A DNA stretch of 64,000 nt from Capsicum annuum (Eukaryota > Streptophyta > Magnoliopsida > Solanales > Solanaceae): positions 75,473,294-75,537,293 of the forward strand of contig NC_061122.1 in NCBI RefSeq assembly GCF_002878395.1, in the 5' to 3' direction. The notes under the pieces were generated by a model, which worked only from the letters and a program-made list of their open reading frames with translations, was not told where the DNA came from and did not search any database. The position numbers and the translations under genes are program-made. Within the stretch, counting starts at the first letter, position 1. Each line of letters begins with the position of its first letter. Of the stretch, positions 45,500 to 56,711 are shown one piece after another.

Positions 45500-46150
45500 G
45501 ATGTTATCACAAGTATTGTCCCTATTTGTTTCAGATCGACATCTATGTAATTTGATCTAGCTCGACTTTCTCCTATGTGTATTTATATTTTGTGGCTGGT
45601 TTTTATTCTACTTGTTAGCATCTTTCCAAGACTATTTGTGTATCTACCCTAGTAGGAGACTCTTTCATAGTAGATCAGGTGCATCGATCTGGTGGTGTGA
45701 CCTTTGTGGACCGTGAGACTTGGTTAGATTTGATTAGCCTATAAATGGTAGATTTTGGTATCAGCTTTGGTATGGATTGGTTAACACTCCTTCATGCTAT
45801 TCTAGGCTGTTATTTTAAGGCAGTGACTTTAACTTTAATGGGCATATTTTATTCAATTCCAAAAAGAGTTATATCCTATCTACAGGCTCATTATTTGGTA
45901 TGGAGATGATGTTTGTCTGATTTTGACCATATTTATGTTGCTAGTGCAAAATAACTGCCTTCTTTGGATTATGTTCATATTGTCCATAAGTTCAAGGATG
46001 TCTTCCTTACATATTTGATTGGTATGCATCTGCATCGTGATATTGATTTTTCTATCGATGTTAAGCTTGCCACCAACCTATCTTTTTTCCTCCCAATAGA
46101 ATGGTTGATGTGGAGTGGAAACACGATAGTTTTGAAGCTTAAAACTATAA
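45500..46150 (+). pseudogene. Protease and RT lead-in pseudogene of W
   Basis: The protease active-site block reads SSSTFSYVYLYFVAG after a stop where the catalytic Asp should be (~45545). The end block is readable as VDFGISFGMDWLTLLHAIL with GCYFKAVTL (45750-45830). The lead-in to RT follows: PSLDYVHIVHKFKDVFLTYL then IGMHLHRDIDFSIDVKLATN (45959-46078), matching the family's pattern 'DVF...LPG.PP.R...F.IDL.PG'. After YRM.DVEWKH-like codons the match ends at ~46150, where element V begins. RT itself is not in the window. Confidence 0.75.
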
Positions 46151-46164
46151 ATTTATGAGTGAAA

Positions 46165-47569
46165 TTAGGGTGTTTTGTTAGATATGATGCAATTTGGTGT
46201 GAATTACAGTAAAAATAGGTTTATAATATAATCTAAGCAAAAAAGGAGAAAAAGACCTTATAAAGACCATCTCCCATCAGTATATGAGTTTTCCCTCAAG
46301 TCATAGTCATTCGATACGAGTCGTATGACGAATTGTATGAGGAACAGAACCAATAGCTAAATCAAGAAACTATGTATGAAGAAGATACGACTTATGTATC
46401 CTAGTTGTAAGCTAGTGTACGAGTCGTGAGCATAAAAAAATCAAAGTTACTATCCTGGAATTGATGTATCAGAAGGATACGAGTTAGAAGTCAAAGTATA
46501 ACTCATATAGGAATATCATATCCCAAGAATTGTTCAATGCTGACAAACACTGGAGTCCCAGGTTGATATATATTAATAATCAGAGTTGTATACATGGTTA
46601 TGACTCGTATGCTGAACAGAGAGTTAATGTCGTGGGAAGATTAGACACTGGACTTGTTACGACAAGGTAGGGTACGACTCATAAGGTGAGGATGCGCGTG
46701 AAGACTAAGTTGTACCGACTACTTAACTTTACCTTATCTATTTTTAATAGGATTTTTATGTTACTTTGAGATACTATAAATACCCTAGGGTTTATCTTTT
46801 ATTAGGTTGCACGTTGTGACATTATTTTACAAATATTTATTTTCTTGAGATTTAAGATCTTATTCAATTAAAGACCTTGGAGTTTATTCATCTTAAAATT
46901 GTGCAATTGATTTTATGTGTTCTTCATTGATAATCATAGTTTGTTGCACAAACATGAGTGGAAAATCACATTAGCTAGGGTTGTGGGAACCCTAGCGGAT
47001 TAGCTTTGTAGAGTAAATGTGAGATTTAATTTTTCTAGCATTTCTGCATGTATAGTAATTCTCCTTTGTATTAATTAGCCTCAAGTAGCTATAGACACTT
47101 GAGCTAGCCTATATTCACATCCATTCAATAACCAAGAAGCTTTTGATTGGGTATCGAGGATAATATATTTGTGCGATAACCAAGTAAGACTAGGGCTGGA
47201 ACAAGGGGCAACAAGGCGACACTTTAAGACTATATCCAAGTGAACGGGTGAAATTTATCTTCTGGGTAATACCTAACTTGTAGTCTTTGCATGAATAATA
47301 ATAGAATAATTAGGTTGAACACGAGAAATTTACGTAGTTTAGAATCAAGGGGAAACATTGTCGTAGCGCTCGTCTCATATTTGCTTCAACTAAAGAATAC
47401 TCAAGAATTGGTTACTTTTTGATACTAATACCAAAATAACCACATTTACTTTCTTGTGGCTAGTAACTCTTCATGTTTTCCTGTGGGATCGACCTAACCT
47501 TGTTGTGTTATTATATAAGCAATCAACCGTATTATACTTCTAGTGGAGGTGTAGTTTTTGGTGACATCA
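46165..47569 (+). repeat. 5' LTR of element V
   Basis: The end (GACATCA at 47569) is placed just before the PBS; the start lies between 46155 and 46185. A cluster of ACGAGTCGTA, TACGACT and GTATGACTCG words fills ~46290-46720 and is followed by TATAAATA (46775-46782). Near the 3' end GGGATCGACCTAACC and TTATTATATAAG occupy the same place as the hairpin block of LTRs X and II. Confidence 0.7.
46775..46782 (+). promoter_or_regulatory. TATA box of LTR V
   Basis: ACTATAAATACCCTAGGG, about 60 bases downstream of the short-word cluster; the probable promoter of element V. Confidence 0.6.
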
Positions 47570-47574
47570 AATTT

Positions 47575-47592
47575 TGGCACCATTGTCGGGCC
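47575..47592 (+). other. tRNA-Asp-type primer-binding site of element V
   Basis: TGGCACCATTGTCGGGCC resembles the Athila PBS with four changes and lies six bases after the LTR end. Confidence 0.75.
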
Positions 47593-47667
47593 AGATGGTT
47601 GGAACTATGAATTGAATTCGTGAAGTTCATGGGTTTTTAATTTTATAGTTTTTATTTGGGCATACGT

Positions 47668-49458
47668 CAGTGTATGCCAAGTACTATGAGTAGAAGCAAT
47701 CCCGTACTCCCTTTTTATCTAGAACCTGAGAGATTCCTTCAAACACCAAGAAGGTTGGCAGATCAAGTTTGTGATGGGGTTCAATATTCCCCACCTGTGT
47801 ATCGAAATACGGCACTCCCGCATGATCCAATATATGCACAAGAGATTATAAATTTACAGACATAACAACTGGCGGAGCAAGAATGCAAGGAAGCTGAATA
47901 TGCCATATATGTTGCATAGGTAGGAGTAGATTAGAAATACAGGATACTCAGGCCTAGACAAATTGTTGATAATCGAGTTCAGAGAGGCAGAGCTCCATTT
48001 GTCTAGGTATATCAACACTTAGACCTATATAAGGACGAAGATGATGAAGATCTGGGTTATGTTGAGACTACAAAACCAGGATCCATTATTCCTCCGGTGT
48101 TAGCCCTTAATGTGAAGTTTGATATCTCTAGTGCTATGATCCAACTATTTAATATGAAGGGTGCATTTTATGGTGCAACGATGGATGACGTGAACATGAA
48201 TCTTACAAATTTTTTAGGGATCTGCACAAACTATAATATTCCAAGGGTTAATTAGGAGTCATTGAGACTAAGGTTGTTCACATCTTCATTGAATGAAGAA
48301 ACATCTTTATGGTTAGTAGAATTCCTTGGAGGATCTATGATTACCTTGCAACAGTTGAAGACATAATTTTTGAACAAATTTTTTCCTCCTGCATAGATGT
48401 TGAAATTAAAGGATGAAATTTACAATTTTAGATAACTACCTGAAGATTCCATGTATGAGGCATGGTTTTGGTTCCAAAAGAAGCTGAGCATGGTACCAAA
48501 TGATAGAATCAGGGAATCTCACTTTTCTGAGTTCTTCTATAGATCATTGAATGGCAGTTCAAGATCTATGATAAACACAATATTGGGAGGAGTATACATG
48601 CATCTTCGTATGGAAGTTGCACAGGAAATACTTGATGATATTGAGGTTACCAACAGAGGATGGAACACATAAAATTCTAAACATAGTGGTGGTACATATG
48701 CTATTATGGCTTCAAATACGTATGGACCAACAAATGACAAAGAAGCACACGAGGCTACACAACTACATATAGATCTAGGGTTGCTGACAAAATAGTTTGC
48801 TTCTATGAGTACTAAGAATGTGAGAGTAGTTGCTATACAGGGGTCAACGTCCAAACCATTTGAAATTGACTCTGAAGAAGAGACGAACTCCTTTATCGTA
48901 CATTGGCGGATTTTTGAGCTCAAGGGAAAGAAAATCAAGGTTGGAACTATTATAAAGATGGGTATAGAGAAAGAGATGGTAATTGGCGGCATAAGGATGA
49001 CTTTAAGGAGAAGAGTGACAAATTTATTCAACTGGGAAGTCTAGATACAGAGTACAGAATGGAGACACTCCTAGCCAAGCTGGTCAAACAGAATGAAAGT
49101 CAAGAAAAATGCTTAAAAGATATAAAATCTTATATGTTAGGATTGAACCAAAAAGTTGAGTCACATGCTACAACAATTAAGCAGTAAGAGGAGCAATTTA
49201 GTCAGATGTCAGCCACAATGAATCAAGGACAGCCTGGCACTCTTCCAAAGAATACAATGGTAAATCCTAGAAATGACAGTCAATGCCATGCCATTACCAC
49301 TCAGAGTAGTAAAGTCCCTATAGATCCACCTGTACCCACAGCTGATGAGTAGAAAAGTGAGGAGGAGTCGGTTAATATAGGGAGAAACAACAAGTCGAAT
49401 GAAGAAGAAGAAAAATTGCAAAACCTGTGCTGAAACTCATTCGAATACCATGTCCACT
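47668..49458 (+). pseudogene. gag: gag pseudogene of element V
   Basis: Likely start at ATG 47671-47676 region: MPSTMSRSNPVLPFYLEPER and FLQTPRRLADQ, open to 47865. The capsid follows: VKFDISSAMIQLFNMKGAFY (~48112-48171), NLTNFLGICTNYNIPRVN, LRLRLFTSSLNEETSLWLVE, LNKFFPPA. 48451-48672 continues MYEAWFWFQKKLSMVPNDRI, EFFYRSLNGSSRSMINTILG, GVYMHLRMEVAQEILDDIE, matching the capsid C-terminal part. The rest is charged linker reaching KPVLKLIRIPCPL at 49458, where Y2 is inserted. The longest frame here, minus 49031-48537, is antisense and not a gene. About five stops. Confidence 0.8.
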
Positions 49459-51167
49459 TGACAGTTCCCAAGCACACATGCAAGTGTACCTGGTCTACCA
49501 ACTAGTAAAGTGGCCTTCAAGAAAGCCGAATATCGATCCCATAGGGACTTATGTTAAACAACTACCAAAGTTTAGTTTAACAAGTTTAGATAAAGTAACT
49601 AATAAAGTTTTAGAATTGTAAACTAAAAGTAAAACTAAACTAATGTGGAAAAGTAAATTACTTTGGACAATAAAAGTATAGAAACCCAGTATTAAGGCTT
49701 ACGAACAATCTTACTATGACACTAAACTTCATTAGTTAGATTGCTTCACGTGGTTGTTTATTCGTAGGGTTAATCGAATGATCATGGTCTCCCGATCTCT
49801 AATCTTTTACCCAATTTGGACCTTACAACTACTCCATTGAGAGGGGATGTAATAATCCAATTAAGTTATTTAAACTATTACCCTATGTTTGAATCAATTA
49901 AGGCTTCTAGGTAAATCAATGTCCTAGATGCTAATTCGGAATCCTTATTTTATAAAAGACTACGAACCTTACCTTGCTTATGCCCATGTTCTATCTTACT
50001 ATTCCCCCTCCTAAAATCACAACATCGACAATGAATATATTTTATGGGTAGTTAATCATTAAAATAGTTGAGACAAGGATTAACAAACAAACATAATGAT
50101 AAGCAAATCAACAAACTTAATTCAAAATTAAAGTATTCATGACCTTGGCCATAACTCCGGGAATGGACATTAGCATTTAATTAAAATATATATCATCAAA
50201 TCCCATGGATTAATGATACAAATCATAAAAAAACAGAATTAAAGAATTATAAAGCCTAAAAAGAAGTTGTGGTAGCCTCCAATGTCATCCAAAGACGTCC
50301 AAACGTGATTAATAATATTTACAAAGATGTATTTATAGTATCCAAGTAGTACCAAGGAAAATAGGAGTTGTAGTGTAACTTTTGACTGTGTTTAGAGAGG
50401 GGTCGCGACGCGCAATCTAGAAACGGGAGTTGAAGTCGCATCGCACAAGATGGAAATAGGAATGTAGGTCGCATCACGAGACTTAAAAGCATGTGTGGAG
50501 GTCGCGACGCACCCTAATCATGATGGATCACTGTTTTGGGTCCCTTATAAAAACTTTGGTCAATAGAATGCGCCAATAGGCCTTACCAACATCCCACATG
50601 CGCGGTGGACATTCCAGGACTACAAATTGCAACCAAGTTGTGTGTTGTTCTTTTGTTGATCTATTCTGAGCCTTTTTTAGTTGTTTACACTTGATTTGAA
50701 GCTTATATAGTATTTATATATCATCATAATCAATTCACAAAGCATACTATAGGATTAAACTCAACAATTTAGAGATGAACAAAACACAACATCGAAAATA
50801 GTGAACGAAAAACACGATTTAAGAATTGGCTTCATTCACTTTGATTTCTAACTTATTGTCTTGAATCTTCTCTTGATCCAATTGACCCTTGAACATTACC
50901 AAAAATTTTTATCACATAGAAATACACTATAAAAACCTTAGGAACTCTTAAACACGTTACAACCCAACATGATAGACTAGACAGACACCTAGATCTAGCA
51001 AGTCACACTAGTCTTCGAAACCCCATTAAACATTTTAAATAGATACATGGACACTTAAATATACAATTATATCATTACCGACACATTAATCACATGAATC
51101 ATTCTCAAAACAAGGCTAAAAAAGACTAGAATAGTGACACTAGAATGCATAAATATGCCCAAAATCA
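49459..51167 (-). repeat. 3' LTR of Y2
   Basis: 1709 bases, collinear with the Y1 LTRs outside the U3 cluster. The cluster at ~50395-50520 is built of GTCGCGACGC and GTCGCATC words and differs from Y1. A minus-strand TATA box (TATTTATA on plus, 50330-50337) lies next to it. The hairpin GGCCTTCAAGAAAGCC is at 49512-49527. It ends AAAATCA at 51167. Confidence 0.82.
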
Positions 51168-52799
51168 CTAGCCGACACTTAAAGCCTTGCTTGTCCTCAA
51201 ACAACTCTTCAATATAAACATCCACACTTATACTATATGAAATATACACAAGCTAGTACTACAATGAATACACAGAATGCAAGTTTAGAACACTATGCAT
51301 GTTATACACATTAGAAAGCTCAAGAATCCTACTTGAACACATCCTAGCCTCAAGAATGGACTCAACATGTAGCAAAATTATTCATATTTCTCAATCAAGA
51401 ACATCATATAAATCACCAACATTCATCAAACATGTGCCACTCAAAATAAGAGAGTTACCAATAATCACTCACAAATAAGCATTTTATAACATGATGGGTA
51501 CAAAAATGAAATTACACTCACTCTCAAAAAGAATTCACAAGTTACACAGAATGAACCATAAGCTTGACCTTAGTAGTGCTCCACTAAAATAAGAATGAAG
51601 AAGCTTAATATCAAATAGGTCTTTTTTGGGTTGTAATGTAGGCTAAGGGACGGGTAGGAACTATTTTGATCCGAAAAAGTGTCTATCTTCCTTATGCTCT
51701 TCAATGTAACACATGATCAATTAAAACCATTATCCAAAAACCAATTTACACCACTTTTGTCTACCTACATCTTTTGCTTTCAACCAATCTCATTTAAGCA
51801 TTTATACAAATACTGTGGTGGGATCATGCTATGCACAACTTATCCAATTTGAACAAATTTTTATTCTCTTCATTACTCACTCCCAACCACAACACATAAA
51901 TTTTAAACACCAATAACTATTTATTTTGGGGCTTCGATTTCACCTTTTTCTTCTTATTTTTCAAACTCATTACTCAATTAATTTTTCATTAAAGAACTTA
52001 GAAGCTTTTAGTCAATTAATTTTTCATTAAAGGACTTAGAAGCTTTTAGGATAATATTAATGTTAATAAAAAAAGGATTTAGATTATATATGAGGCTAAC
52101 AAAGAAAAAGCTAAAGGCTTAATGAGGGTTAACTAGGATTATGCACAAAGATAGGCAAAAAAACGTCTAAAACAAGGCTATCAAAGAAAAGCCTAAATCA
52201 TCTCCTAAACTCCTATTCTTTGTTTCTCTTTACATACATACCGGGCAAGTTCTTGATATCACATGCAGCAAGGAATATATAAGTACCTCACACACATATG
52301 GCATATGCAAAACTCATATCGAATTATCATAGACTCCGAACCATCAAATTCAAATTTAAGACAACAAGTACAAGAGTCACAAACATGAGCCTAAGAGTCT
52401 CAAAAATAGCAATTCACTCATTCAACATGTTTTTATCAATAAAATAGTTGCACCATTTAAAAAAAATAGCACCAACAAGAATATATTCTTTATTAGTAAA
52501 CAAAATATTTTAAATTGAGCTCAAAATTGCAAATTTACCGACCTCACACTTTAAAATCTACTTTGTCCCAATGTGAACTTTTAAAGTAAGAGATAGAAAT
52601 ACTCCTCGAGGTCTCTAGGCCTATCTTGTAGTATATTTTAATATAAAAAAGGTTTGGGGACCCCACACTCATTCTTTGCCATACTTCAAGCTTAGGTTTT
52701 TGGTACTCATACTTCCCATCAACCTGTGACTAAATAAAAAACAAAAACTATGAGAAGTAAAAAACTAAAAAAGTGAAAGGAAAACATATCTTAGCTTGG
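51168..52799 (-). other. Non-coding 3' region of Y2
   Basis: Collinear with 10560-12186 of Y1; no gene supported. Minus-strand purine tracts AGTGTGAGG (~52540) and GAGTGTGGGGTCCC (~52660) correspond to the internal tracts of Y1. A 38-base unit (TCAATTAATTTTTCATTAAA...) is directly duplicated at 51974-52011 and 52012-52049; Y1 has a single copy near 11385. Confidence 0.65.
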
Positions 52800-52846
52800 G
52801 TTGCCTCTCAAGATGTGCCTAATTTAGTGTCGCAGCACGACTCAAT
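52800..52846 (-). repeat. Post-pol conserved Athila motif in Y2
   Basis: Minus strand GAGTCGTGCTGCGACACTAA then ATTAGGCACATCTTGAGAGG and CAACCCAAG. This is the same motif as at 12187 and in elements I, II and V. Confidence 0.7.
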
Positions 52847-52849
52847 CAA

Positions 52850-53930
52850 CTTTTTCCTCTACCTTAAGGATATGAATTTCAACCCCAACATTGCATCCAT
52901 CTTCTTTCTTTGATCATAGGGAGGTGGTACAAAAATTTAGAAAATAAGTAATAGAATATGCATGGTAAACCACTCGGTGTTGAGGTGAGGTGTGTTTTAA
53001 TATTGCTTATCCGGTAAAAAATTAAGAATATAAGATTCTTGTTCCTTATCTTCACGATCTTCCACTATTTTAAATGATTCCAAAGACAAGATATCATCTA
53101 ATGTTGAAAAGTTCTTTGAATAAGGCTCAACCAATCCTACTTCAAAATTTACACTATACACTACACCCTTATTCTTATTTACCTTCTCAGTTTCCATCTC
53201 AAAAGAAAGATGACAACTGAATGGCTATGATTCATATGGCGATGGTAGTATCTCTTTAACCTATTTAATAATTTTAGTTTTTGAGTACTAAGACTTTCCC
53301 AAATAGTCAGCAACTTAGTTTTCAATATGTTGGGAAGTCAACTCTGTATCTACCTTTTCAATTGTCTCAGGAGGTTCTTCATTAAGCTCTGTACCATTCC
53401 CCAATGTAATTGTAATTACTTGTTCACTATCACTAGGCAAATCAACTTGACGTCTGGTATTATGTACCTATTGCACTTGACCTATCTGTACTACCAAGTT
53501 ACTCATAATAATTTGCTGATGCTATAAATTAGCCCCATTATCTTTATGTCAGCTAACAACTACGCTTGATTAGCTAAAATTTTTGCAAGCATCTCTTCCA
53601 AATTGCTCGTTTAAAAAAGGGCCTAGTAATTCTATAGCTATTGCTGTTGAAACTGTTGTTGCTGATTATAGGCATTCAAATAGTATTGTCTTTGATCATA
53701 GCCCCAAATATTACTGAATCAGGGTTGATAACACATATCTTTAGAATGACCACTATTGCCAGAAATCATACACCATATAGAATCGTCATCACTCACAAAC
53801 CATCTATCCCCAGCTGCCATGTCAAGAAGTGAGATAAAAAGAGAAATAAATGAAAATAAAAAAAAACTAAAAAACTAAACTATTTATAACTCAATCTAGA
53901 TAAACTAAAAATATGGTAGTTGCCAATTTA
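52850..53930 (-). pseudogene. gag C-terminal remnant of Y2
   Basis: The minus strand at ~53830-53640 reads MAAGDRWFVSDDDSIWCMIS then GNSGHSKDMCYQP and a Q-rich NAYNQQQQFQQQ end; CX2SGX4HX4C is a decayed gag zinc knuckle. Further on, 53197-52997 is an open frame (METEKVNKNKGVVYSVNFEV...) of unknown type in the place between gag and the post-pol motif. The capsid part present in Y1 is missing, since only ~100 bases separate the knuckle from the PBS. No protease was recognised. Confidence 0.6.
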
Positions 53931-53934
53931 CAAG

Positions 53935-53952
53935 TCCCTGGCAATGGCACCA
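53935..53952 (-). other. tRNA-Asp-type primer-binding site of Y2
   Basis: Minus strand TGGTGCCATTGCCAGGGA, three changes from TGGCGCCGTTGCCGGGGA, six bases from the LTR end at 53959. Confidence 0.75.
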
Positions 53953-53958
53953 AAAACA

Positions 53959-54990
53959 TAACAGTGCCCAAGCACACTCCCAAGTGTATGCGGTATATCA
54001 AGTAGTAAAGTAGCCTTCAAGAAAGCCGAATATCAATCCCACAGGGACTTTTGTTAAGCAACTACCCATGTCTAGTTTAAAAACTTAAGATAAAAAAACT
54101 AATAAAGTTTTAGAATTTTAAACTTAAAGTAAAACTAAATTAATGCGGAAAAGTAAATGACTTTGGACAATAAAAGGATAGAAACACAGGATTAAGGCTT
54201 ACTAATAATAATACTAGTCCATTGAACTTCATTCTTTAAATTGCTTATCGTGGTTGTTGAGTCATAGGGTTAATCACATGATCATGGTCTCCCGACCTAT
54301 AACCTTTTACCCAATTTGGACCTTACAACTACATCGTTGAGCGGGGATGTATTAATCCAATTAATTTATTTAATGCTATCATCCTTTGTTTGAATCAACT
54401 AAGGCTTATTGGTACATCTCTGTCCTACATGCTAATTCAAAATCCTTATGTTATAAAAGACTACAAACCTTACCTTGCTTATCCCCATATTCTATTCTAT
54501 CTTTTTATTTCCCCTCACAAGATTATAAGGTCGACAATGAATATATTCCAAGGGTAGATATTTGTTAAAATAGTTAAAACATAAATTAACAAACAACCAT
54601 AATGATAAGTGAATCAACAAACTTAATTCAAAATGAAAGCAATCATGGTCTTAGCCTTAACTCCAGAAAGGGAGTTTAGCCTTTAATGGAAATATTCATC
54701 ATTAGATCCCTTGGATTAATAATACAAACCATAAGGAAACTAAATTAAAGAATGATAAAACCTAAAAAGAAGTTGTGGTAGCCTCCAATGTCTTCCAAGG
54801 ATGTCCAAAAGTGATTAATAATGTTTACAAAGATGTATTTATAGAATCCAAGTACTCCCAAGACAAATAGTAGTTCAGAGTTGCCAATTTCTAGTGCACC
54901 ATTGCGATTCCACCGCATCGCGATGCCTTCCCAGTTCGCAACCAAGGTGTAAATGGGATTTTCATTGCATCGCGCTACCAACCAGTTTCA
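53959..54990 (-). repeat. Y-family LTR part B (PBS-proximal part of the 5' LTR)
   Basis: Matches 49459-50500 and 14678-15700 from the PBS end. Its U3 cluster (~54895-54985: GCGATTCC, GCATCGCGATGC, GCATCGCGC) differs from both Y1 and the other Y2 LTR parts. It is cut at ~54990 by the Z fragment. Minus-strand TATA (TATTTATAG) near 54836. Confidence 0.7.
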
Positions 54991-56711
54991 TACAGTCCTA
55001 TAATAAGATTTAGTAGTATTTCATCAGATACGAAACTAAGTAAATTCAATGTAACTCAGTCAGTTCCTTGAAGAAATATGATCATTAATAGATTTAGCTC
55101 AGTTTAAGTTCAATTAAAAATAACTTTAGAGTCTTTCAACTGGGAGTAGGAGCTAGCACCGAGCGAGTATAGGGACGGTAGCTCCCCGTTAGAGAGGAAG
55201 AGTCATTAGGAGAAATCCCTGAACTCCAAAACTACGTTGATAGTGCAGGAGCAGGAGTCACCCATTAGAATAAGTCTTCACTAATATACTACCTTAGGAT
55301 TAACTTCCTGTGAGGGTTACCCATTAGAGAGGCTTAACCAGAGTAGTGATCTTTACCCATGGCATGGTATTGACACCCTTCTAGTACAGGTTAGACCCTT
55401 CCAGTTAAAATTTAGGTTATTTTGGTTAAGTGAGAACTCCTACAGTTGCAGATTCAGTATCAATCTTCAGAGTAGAACTCAAAAATTAAGAATGTCAGAT
55501 ATAGTCACCTATATAAGTAAGGAACTTAGATAGTTCCATTGATTCATGAACTACCCTCAAGATAAGCATGGTCTCACATAAATTTATTCAAAATAAACAT
55601 TATCAGATACAGGGATCACCCATTAGATAGGCTTAATGTCAGTCTGAAATTCATTTCAGTAATCTTATTATCAGATCCATAGATCGCCCGTTAGATAGGC
55701 TTGATCTTAATCTCAGATTCCATCATGTAATCTCATTATAGGATTAAGAAATCACCCATTAGACAGGATTTATCTTAGTCTTAGATTCAGTTGAGTATTA
55801 TCATTATCACATTCAGATATCTTTTGCTAGATAGGTTTGATCTCAGATATAATCTTTTCTTATCATTGATACTAGATTCAGGGATCATCCGTTAGAGAGT
55901 TTTAATCTCACATTCAGTCAGTCGAGAGTCTTAAGCTCAAGTTTTAGTCATTGATTTGAGTAGATTCGGTTAATCATCTTCAATATAATAAGTTTTCGAG
56001 TTCACTATGTAGGTGGGACTAATCTCGATTTTAGTACTCAGTTTTCTATATCTGGAGATACAATTGTTCAGTATCTCACTATTAGTAGTGAGTTCAGGTT
56101 TTAGTAAAGCAGTATCCTTTTTTCAGTACTTTGAGTTATGATATTTTCAGTTATGGTTTGTGCATTCATCCATATTTCCTCATTTAGTATTCTCATGATT
56201 ATTTAGTTAAGTAATTGTTCATGGATAAGCCCTTGCATTTAGCCTTACCTCATCTTTATACTCAGTACATTCATGTACTAACACATTTGTGCTATAGGGT
56301 TTTATTTGACACCATAGGTTAAGAAGCATGACACCTAGAGTATCCCTAGCGGCTCAATCCCAGTCAGCAGCAGTACACGTATTCATGAGTCCTCTTGATT
56401 CGAGGATGATATTATTTTATTATCGTATCGGATTTAGTTTATTTTCAGTAGATGAGGTTAGTTGGGGATATGTCCCATCAAATCCACAATTATGACAATC
56501 TTGAGGCTTTTTAGAAAAATGTAGTAGTATTTAGTTTTCAATTTTGAGTATTCTAGATGTTTTGAACCTTATGGCTAGTTTTTTCCAATTTTCTACATTT
56601 ATTACATATATTATGCAGTGCTCAGGTATAGATATCAGTAGATGGATAGCTTGTGGTCCTTCGGGATCATGAGCACCATGTGATGTTCTGGTCCCAAAAA
56701 ATTGGGTAGTT
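54991..56711 (+). repeat. LTR fragment of family Z, copy 2
   Basis: Starts at a point equivalent to ~850 of copy 1 and runs to an end equivalent to 2275. Shared blocks: AGTAGGAGCTAGCACCGAGC (like 988-1007) and ACCCATGGCATGGTATTGAC. The first ~850 bases of the family are missing. It carries a tandem array at ~55590-55925 that copy 1 lacks. Confidence 0.7.
55590..55925 (+). repeat. 68-base tandem repeat in LTR Z
   Basis: The word (T/C)TAGA(T/C/G)AGG recurs at 55623, 55691, 55759, 55827 and 55892, i.e. spacings of 68, 68, 68 and 65. Each unit also has ATCACCCATTAG- and ATCTCAGATTC-like parts. About five degenerate units. Confidence 0.75.

Larger units (their letters stand above)
38361..46160 (+). 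mobile_element. Tekay-type chromovirus W in LTR-internal-LTR-internal order
   Basis: LTR1 (38361-~40130, 5' truncated), integrase and chromodomain-side remnant (~40170-41160), PPT, LTR2 (41187-43742), PBS, gag, protease and the first codons before RT (to ~46150). LTR2 has both a 3' neighbour role (PPT upstream) and a 5' role (PBS downstream). This fits two W copies that shared one LTR after recombination. It is truncated on the left by Tekay-A and on the right by element V. Confidence 0.75.

Noticed and set aside
46290..46720. Repeated ACGAGTCGTA words considered as a CRISPR-like or satellite array
   Set aside because: Irregular spacing, degenerate words and plant LTR context. It is the U3 word cluster of LTR V.
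48537..49031. Longest open frame of the window, 164 codons on the minus strand
   Set aside because: It is exactly antisense to gag of element V (frames 48451-48672 and 48805-49044), and its translation shows no domain. Treated as a shadow.
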